This document shows, one piece after another, positions 35,717 to 40,207 of a stretch of 40,207 nucleotides of DNA. Source of the stretch: Betaproteobacteria bacterium TMED22. Its GTDB lineage: Bacteria > Pseudomonadota > Gammaproteobacteria > Burkholderiales > Eutrophovitaceae. The notes beneath the pieces were generated by a model. It did not search any database. It saw nothing but the letters and a program-made list of their open reading frames with translations, and was not told where the DNA came from. The first letter of the stretch is position 1. The number at the start of each line of letters is the position of its first letter. The stretch is taken from positions 1,389 through 41,595 of the forward strand of contig NHCB01000015.1 in the NCBI GenBank assembly GCA_002167745.1. The letters are read 5' to 3'. The position numbers and the translations under genes are program-made.

Positions 35717-36949
35717 ATGACAGGACAATGGATTCAGGTCGAGGCACAAGACGGAGGGTCATTCAGCGCTTATCTTGCCTCGCCGGAAAGCGGTAAAGGC
35801 CCAGGCATCGTTTTGTGCCAAGAGATTTTTGGGGTAAACGCGTACATTCAATCTGTTGCTGATCGCTACGCGGAAGAAGGGTACGTTGTGCTGGCGCCGG
35901 ACCTGTTTTGGCGAATTGAACAAGGGATACAACTCGGTTACACAGAAAAAGACTTCGAAAGAGCCTTTGAACTTTTCAAAGATTTTGATACTGACCGAGG
36001 CATGGAAGACATCTCTGCATGCGTAAAGACCTTAAAAAATAGATCAGAAATTATTGGGAAAGTAGGTGCTCTCGGATTTTGTCTCGGCGGAAGACTCGCT
36101 TACTTAGCAGCCGCACGTTCAGATGTTGATTGTGCGGTCGCTTACTACGGAGTAACCATAGACGATTATCTGAACGAAGCGAACGACATTTCCGTCCCGA
36201 TGGTTTTACACTTTGCCGAGAATGATCAATATGCGCCACCCGCAACGGTCACTAAGATTCGGCAAGCATTAAAGGAACACGAAAATACAGAGATTCACAT
36301 GTATCCCGGAGTAGATCATGGCTTCTCAAGAACGGAATCTGGGCATTTTCATAAAACAACAGCGGACTTCGCTCATCAACGCTCTATTTCACTGTTTCGT
36401 AAGGCAATGGGACCACACTATAATTTTTCTGATTTATGGGATAAACATTGCGAGTATGAGTTCGCCACGCGTGACGTAGACGCAACAATGGCCACCATGG
36501 TGAGCGAGCCCTACGTGAACCACATCCCAACGATGACAGGCGGCGTTGGACATGCTCATTTAAAACGATTCTATGAGCACCACTTCATTCCCAAAACACC
36601 CAAAGACACAATGCTCATTCCCGTCTCGCGGACAGTCGGCGAGGGAATACTCGTCGATGAAATGGTTTTTTGCTTCACACATGACATCGAGGTTGACTGG
36701 ATGCTCCCTGGCATAAAACCCACCGGCAAGCGGGTCGAGATCCCTCTGGTAGCTATCGTCAAGTTTCGTGGAGACAAACTCCACAATGAACACATTTACT
36801 GGGATCAAGCCTCAGTACTTGTTCAGATTGGTCTTCTAGACCCAGTTAGCCTTCCTATTGCGGGCGTTGAGACGGCCAAGAAGCTATTGGATGAGCAATT
36901 GCCGTCGAATCAACTAATGAGCAGTTGGAGTCAGAGCGAAAATAGGTGA
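35717..36949 (+). CDS. Dienelactone hydrolase fused to an NTF2/SnoaL-like domain
   Basis: The N-terminal part (about 1-230) is a dienelactone hydrolase domain with an intact catalytic set: Cys122 in GFCLGG, Asp170, His201 in DHGF and Glu36. Their numbers are almost those of Pseudomonas DLH (123, 171, 202, 36). The C-terminal part (about 235-410) looks like an NTF2/SnoaL-like domain with ATMVSEPYVNHIPTMTGG, DEMVFCFTHD and an E-H-I-Y-W-D end. DLH opens lactone rings in chlorocatechol and related pathways; here the substrate is open. The fusion gives 410 residues. It is a lone plus-strand gene between two minus-strand groups. Confidence 0.9.
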   Translation: MTGQWIQVEAQDGGSFSAYLASPESGKGPGIVLCQEIFGVNAYIQSVADRYAEEGYVVLAPDLFWRIEQGIQLGYTEKDFERAFELFKDFDTDRGMEDISACVKTLKNRSEIIGKVGALGFCLGGRLAYLAAARSDVDCAVAYYGVTIDDYLNEANDISVPMVLHFAENDQYAPPATVTKIRQALKEHENTEIHMYPGVDHGFSRTESGHFHKTTADFAHQRSISLFRKAMGPHYNFSDLWDKHCEYEFATRDVDATMATMVSEPYVNHIPTMTGGVGHAHLKRFYEHHFIPKTPKDTMLIPVSRTVGEGILVDEMVFCFTHDIEVDWMLPGIKPTGKRVEIPLVAIVKFRGDKLHNEHIYWDQASVLVQIGLLDPVSLPIAGVETAKKLLDEQLPSNQLMSSWSQSENR

Positions 36950-36961
36950 TTAAAGCTATGC

Positions 36962-37354
36962 TTAGCCACAAACTTGCCACAGCCAATCATCTTCTCGACT
37001 ACCCATTGCTGGCTTCTTGAACTCTTCCGCACCGGGAGGAACCATGATCATTTTCAATGATTTGCCTTCAACATTCCGCAGATCAATCACGTAGGGTGCT
37101 AATTCCTTATCATCACATCTAGCCCGGTATGTGATGCGTCGTGAAAATAAAGCCTGCGGTGCAACAGCCTCCACATCAACGAGTCGGATCATGACCTCGA
37201 AGTAGCGCTCACCGAATTTGTCCCTGACACTATTTGGATAAAATTTAGCAATTTCACCCTCCCTAACTTCGGCAATTGAATCAACCGAATACTCTACAGC
37301 GTAAACAGTTGCGCATAAGAAAAGTCCCATAAACCATACCAAGCTTCTTTTCAT
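36962..37354 (-). CDS. Small exported protein of unknown function
   Basis: From the ATG at 37352-37354 the product has 130 residues with a typical signal peptide MKRSLVWFMGLFLCATVYA. An upstream in-frame ATG at 37382-37384 would add ten residues but has no ribosome-binding site. The mature protein is strand-rich and carries two cysteines (RARCDDKE and the penultimate WQVCG), perhaps a disulfide. It weakly recalls small surface-adhesin-E-like domains; I do not assign a function. It converges with the dienelactone hydrolase gene, 12 bp apart. Confidence 0.65.
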   Translation of the reverse strand: MKRSLVWFMGLFLCATVYAVEYSVDSIAEVREGEIAKFYPNSVRDKFGERYFEVMIRLVDVEAVAPQALFSRRITYRARCDDKELAPYVIDLRNVEGKSLKMIMVPPGAEEFKKPAMGSREDDWLWQVCG

Positions 37355-37435
37355 AATCACGGCGCCCTTTTTCAGAATGAACATGTTTGTTTGACTTTTA
37401 CAGACGATAAAGTTTCACAACAACAAAATAAATCC

Positions 37436-38293
37436 TCACTCACCAAACTTTGGCTCTCGGCCAGTCCCCTGATAAAACAATTTAAATGATTCGTCAGCGA
37501 TCTGCGTATGCACGTTTCTCTCTGTTTCACCTAAAGATTGCTCAGGACTAGGTTCGTGTTGGAAATTTCGATGGTCGTCAAGACCTCTAACAAGAGTCGC
37601 ATAATCTTTAACGCCATTCACTTGGCTCACATCTGTTGGCACAAAGCGAATTGCTAATCCTACACGCCGATCTGGTCCTATATTGGGCTCAGAACCATGA
37701 ATAATCCTTACGTGGTGTAAAGATACTTCTCCAGGTTCTAATTCAATCCAAGCAACATCTTCTTCAACAACTGTATGCTCCACGTGTTGTCCTCGGGTCA
37801 GCAAATTACCTTCTTCAAACGTATCTGTATGCGGCAACTGATCCAGCTGATGGCTTCCGCGGATCATTTTCATCGCGCCATTAGAGCGCCGACTCGGACT
37901 CAAAGCGATCCATACGGTAAGAACATCAGGTCGGGATAAACCCCAATAAGTTGAGTCCTGATGCCAAGAAATAAATGTGCCATCGCCGGGCTCCTTGATA
38001 AAAAAATTAGTCCCCCACACCAGTAAATTTGGGCCGAGAATACCTTCAACAAGATCTAATATTTTAGAGCTCCGAATAATCTCTGCTACCCATGTAAAAA
38101 CAAGATGCGGTTTGTTACGGTAAGGCGAATTCATTACCGATCCATGCGCCGACTCATAAACCTCAAGTTGTAATCTCAGCGCCTCCGTCTCTTGTTCCGA
38201 AAAAACTCTAATCGGCGACAAGAACCCATCACGCTCATATTGGTTCAGCTGAATATGGGATAAATGGTTTATATCTGAGTGAGTAGTCTTCAC
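37436..38293 (-). CDS. Phytanoyl-CoA dioxygenase (PhyH) family protein
   Basis: This 285-residue protein has the facial triad of Fe(II)/2-oxoglutarate oxygenases: His111 and Asp113 in WHQDS, and His199 in IIHGS. Arg210 or Arg216 is placed to bind 2-oxoglutarate. Other PhyH family traits are the YERDGF start and NGAMKMIRGSHQ. Members hydroxylate very different molecules (phytanoyl-CoA, ectoine, halogenated or small natural products), so the substrate is open. It follows the second PhyH gene by ten bases. Confidence 0.9.
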   Translation of the reverse strand: MKTTHSDINHLSHIQLNQYERDGFLSPIRVFSEQETEALRLQLEVYESAHGSVMNSPYRNKPHLVFTWVAEIIRSSKILDLVEGILGPNLLVWGTNFFIKEPGDGTFISWHQDSTYWGLSRPDVLTVWIALSPSRRSNGAMKMIRGSHQLDQLPHTDTFEEGNLLTRGQHVEHTVVEEDVAWIELEPGEVSLHHVRIIHGSEPNIGPDRRVGLAIRFVPTDVSQVNGVKDYATLVRGLDDHRNFQHEPSPEQSLGETERNVHTQIADESFKLFYQGTGREPKFGE

Positions 38294-38303
38294 GAAACCC
38301 TCT

Positions 38304-39179
38304 TCATTTAAAAAATCGATCCGTCAACATAGTTTGACTTTCGTAAATAGAGCCTTGTTTTTTTGCAGGTGGAAACGGCATACGCACGGGTACATTAGTT
38401 GCTCTAGGCTCTACAGTAGGACGACCAGCTATCATCCGGCTATTGAACTCTTCCAAATCTGAAAACCTAAAATACGGCCAAGCATCAGCCGCTGCACATT
38501 CATACAACATGAGTCGGCGTGAATCTTTTGAAACGTTTTGAGCAGATCCGTGTACCAAGCGAACGTGATGAAATGAACAATCGCCAGCCTTACCAATACA
38601 AGGCACCGCACTATCAAAATCAAGATCTTGATTCAAACTGGGGGAAATCGCACCACAAAAATGACCGTCTTGATGATGATCCCAAACCTTTTCCACTCGG
38701 TGACTGCCCGGCACAAGCATTAACGGTCCGTTGTCCATAGTCATGTCATCAAGCATCAGTCCTACTGCAAGCACATGATCATTGGAATGCGGATAAAAAG
38801 CCCAGTCTTGATGCCATTCAACGGCAGAACCATCATGGGCTGACTTTAAATTTAACTTTGATCCGTGCAATCGTACATCTGCGCCAAGCAAACACGTCAG
38901 ACAATTAACCATATTCTTGGTTTGAATTAACTCCCAAAAAATCGAATGCCATTTATGTGGTGTTTTAATTCGTCTCACTTTAGGCGACGATAAGCTATGA
39001 GATGGCTCTAGATCAAACTTTTCATCGTGATCGCGCAATCCTTGCGCCTCGTTGAGCATCTCGGCAACCACATTCTTAACTCGGCCGAGTAAGTCTTCGT
39101 CAATAACGGACCGTGCGATGACGTAACCATCCGTATGGTATTGGCTAATTTGCTCTTCGGTTAACACCTCAGCTCCCAA
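38304..39179 (-). CDS. Phytanoyl-CoA dioxygenase (PhyH) family protein
   Basis: The 291 residues show WHQDWAF with His123 and Asp125, distal His210 in LVHGS and Arg222, so the Fe(II)/2-oxoglutarate site is complete. MTMDNGPLMLVPGSHR is a strong PhyH signature. The opening QISQYHTDGYVIARSVID is also typical. It is clearly a paralogue of the downstream PhyH protein, but divergent enough to suggest a different substrate or consecutive steps. Both are on the minus strand after the hydratase-like gene. Confidence 0.9.
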   Translation of the reverse strand: MGAEVLTEEQISQYHTDGYVIARSVIDEDLLGRVKNVVAEMLNEAQGLRDHDEKFDLEPSHSLSSPKVRRIKTPHKWHSIFWELIQTKNMVNCLTCLLGADVRLHGSKLNLKSAHDGSAVEWHQDWAFYPHSNDHVLAVGLMLDDMTMDNGPLMLVPGSHRVEKVWDHHQDGHFCGAISPSLNQDLDFDSAVPCIGKAGDCSFHHVRLVHGSAQNVSKDSRRLMLYECAAADAWPYFRFSDLEEFNSRMIAGRPTVEPRATNVPVRMPFPPAKKQGSIYESQTMLTDRFFK

Positions 39180-39295
39180 ATAAATAAATTAACTAGTCGC
39201 CCATAAACACCATAGGTGAGCGTTACGTTACACGATAATTAAGTTCTAAACTCAAATTTCATCATTTGCGCACGTGGATTTAAAGTGAAGTATGG

Positions 39296-40090
39296 CTATT
39301 CAACCCCAAGAGTTACCGAACCCAAGGAATCAATCTCAACCTCTGCCATATCTCCCGCCTCCAGCCATTTTGTCTCAACAACACTGCCTAGCATGACAAA
39401 TTGATCCTTCTTTAAAGATAAACCTCGACTAACTCTAGACTTAATAAACCAATCAAGCGCCTTTAGAGGCGACCCCATTATCAAAGAACCTTTTCCCGTC
39501 CCTAAAACAACACCATTGACACGGGTAGTGCCCAACAGGTTATTTAAATCTAACTTTTGCCAATCACAAACCGCCTCACCCAACACACACCCACTATCAA
39601 AAAAATTATCAGCAATTAAGGTAGGAACCCCTAATGATGCGTAATCCTTATAGCGGTCATCCACAATTTCCATTCCGACCATCATAGAGTCAATCACATT
39701 TAGAGATGAACATGCTGCTTCAGAATAAGTATCCGGTGTAATCGTTTTAGAAATTGAGACCACAATTTCACACTCAATCCCAATTTTCCTAAAACCCTGG
39801 CGAGGCACACGCCCGTGAGCTTTCAATACTGTGCGAGCAAAGATCTCACCAGCGCAAGGTGTCGGTATACCTAAAAATCGCTGCATCACGGATGTCGTAC
39901 AACCAATTTTATGTCCAACAACCGGCCCTAACGATCCCTCTAAGATTCGATTCACACGCTCCTGCAAACGGTAACCTGCGCTCTCATTAGTAGGCTCTAA
40001 ATCAGAAGGCAGCGCGCCAATTAAAGTAAGATTTTTTCGCTGCTCCGATAAAATTTCAGCGGCATTCATTTTTCTAAAAGACTCTTTCAT
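39296..40090 (-). CDS. 2-keto-4-pentenoate hydratase / FAH-like protein
   Basis: The 264 residues fit the 2-keto-4-pentenoate hydratase family (MhpD, DmpE): VGHKIGCTTSVMQRFLGIPTPCAGEIFA is the family core, with IGIECEIVV for the metal-binding glutamates and GSPLKALDWF near the end. Such enzymes add water to 2-hydroxypenta-2,4-dienoate to give 4-hydroxy-2-oxovalerate, the substrate of the aldolase encoded at 16763-17791; related decarboxylases look alike. It is separated from the aldolase/dehydrogenase genes by more than 20 kb, which is unusual. Confidence 0.87.
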   Translation of the reverse strand: MKESFRKMNAAEILSEQRKNLTLIGALPSDLEPTNESAGYRLQERVNRILEGSLGPVVGHKIGCTTSVMQRFLGIPTPCAGEIFARTVLKAHGRVPRQGFRKIGIECEIVVSISKTITPDTYSEAACSSLNVIDSMMVGMEIVDDRYKDYASLGVPTLIADNFFDSGCVLGEAVCDWQKLDLNNLLGTTRVNGVVLGTGKGSLIMGSPLKALDWFIKSRVSRGLSLKKDQFVMLGSVVETKWLEAGDMAEVEIDSLGSVTLGVE

Positions 40091-40207
40091 TCAGGCTTCT
40101 AATACTGACTGATTCGTTATTAACGCTTAAATAGGAACATAGAATACCTTTAATTAAAAGACTGTATCACCTCAAAGTAGCCTCAAGTTAGAGGTTTAAG
40201 AAGCACA

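Overview
The window looks like a chromosomal segment of a free-living, probably marine, slightly AT-rich gammaproteobacterium. This rests on gene content and order: nrdA with a doubled ATP-cone next to nrdB, a PP0621-type gene overlapping ampD, ispB divergent from rplU-rpmA-obgE-proB, a DUF3025 gene, rluE and ygiQ. The exact lineage cannot be fixed by reading alone. I see no transposase, integrase, CRISPR array, rRNA or tRNA, and no gene for a recognisable transcription factor.

Left part (1-16 kb), mostly housekeeping. The edge cuts a histone H1-like gene built of 10-residue Lys/Ala/Pro repeats. Next is nrdA-nrdB (minus strand), whose leader carries a sigma70-type promoter overlapped by two NrdR-like boxes and a DnaA-like box. 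Then come ampD and its overlapping partner, then ispB divergent from rplU-rpmA, a strong terminator, obgE and proB. A minus-strand block follows: rubrerythrin, a two-cluster Fe-S oxidoreductase, DUF3501, cfa and a CNP1-like exported protein. It looks like a stress or redox module of unknown overall function, with a terminator just after rubrerythrin. A DUF3025 gene closes this part.

Middle part (15.6-26.5 kb), catabolic. An LhgO-like flavoprotein converges on a 4-hydroxy-2-oxovalerate aldolase/acetaldehyde dehydrogenase pair (dmpG-dmpF type). Divergent from the pair is a compact operon of SDR, zinc alcohol dehydrogenase, LDH2/MDH2-type dehydrogenase and RraA-like aldolase. After a 399-bp regulatory gap comes a periplasmic PQQ alcohol dehydrogenase with the extra aspartate that marks lanthanide-dependent enzymes, followed by a mono-haem cytochrome c that probably takes its electrons. 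Two small exported proteins (one NTF2-like) face them across a bidirectional terminator.

Right part (26.6-40.2 kb). rluE and ygiQ are housekeeping genes. The rest is again catabolic: a crotonase, a SAM methyltransferase, two more SDRs, a YVTN beta-propeller lipoprotein, an orphan Tat/lipoprotein peptide-type binding protein with an in-frame tandem duplication, a dienelactone hydrolase fused to an NTF2-like domain, a small exported protein, two adjacent phytanoyl-CoA-dioxygenase-like oxygenases and a 2-keto-4-pentenoate hydratase-like protein. Hydratase, aldolase and acylating dehydrogenase together would form the lower meta-cleavage route to pyruvate and acetyl-CoA, but no ring-cleavage dioxygenase is present. 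The most interesting elements are the lanthanide-type quinoprotein with its structured promoter and leader, the rubrerythrin/Fe-S/DUF3501 block, and this oxidoreductase-rich region of unknown substrate.
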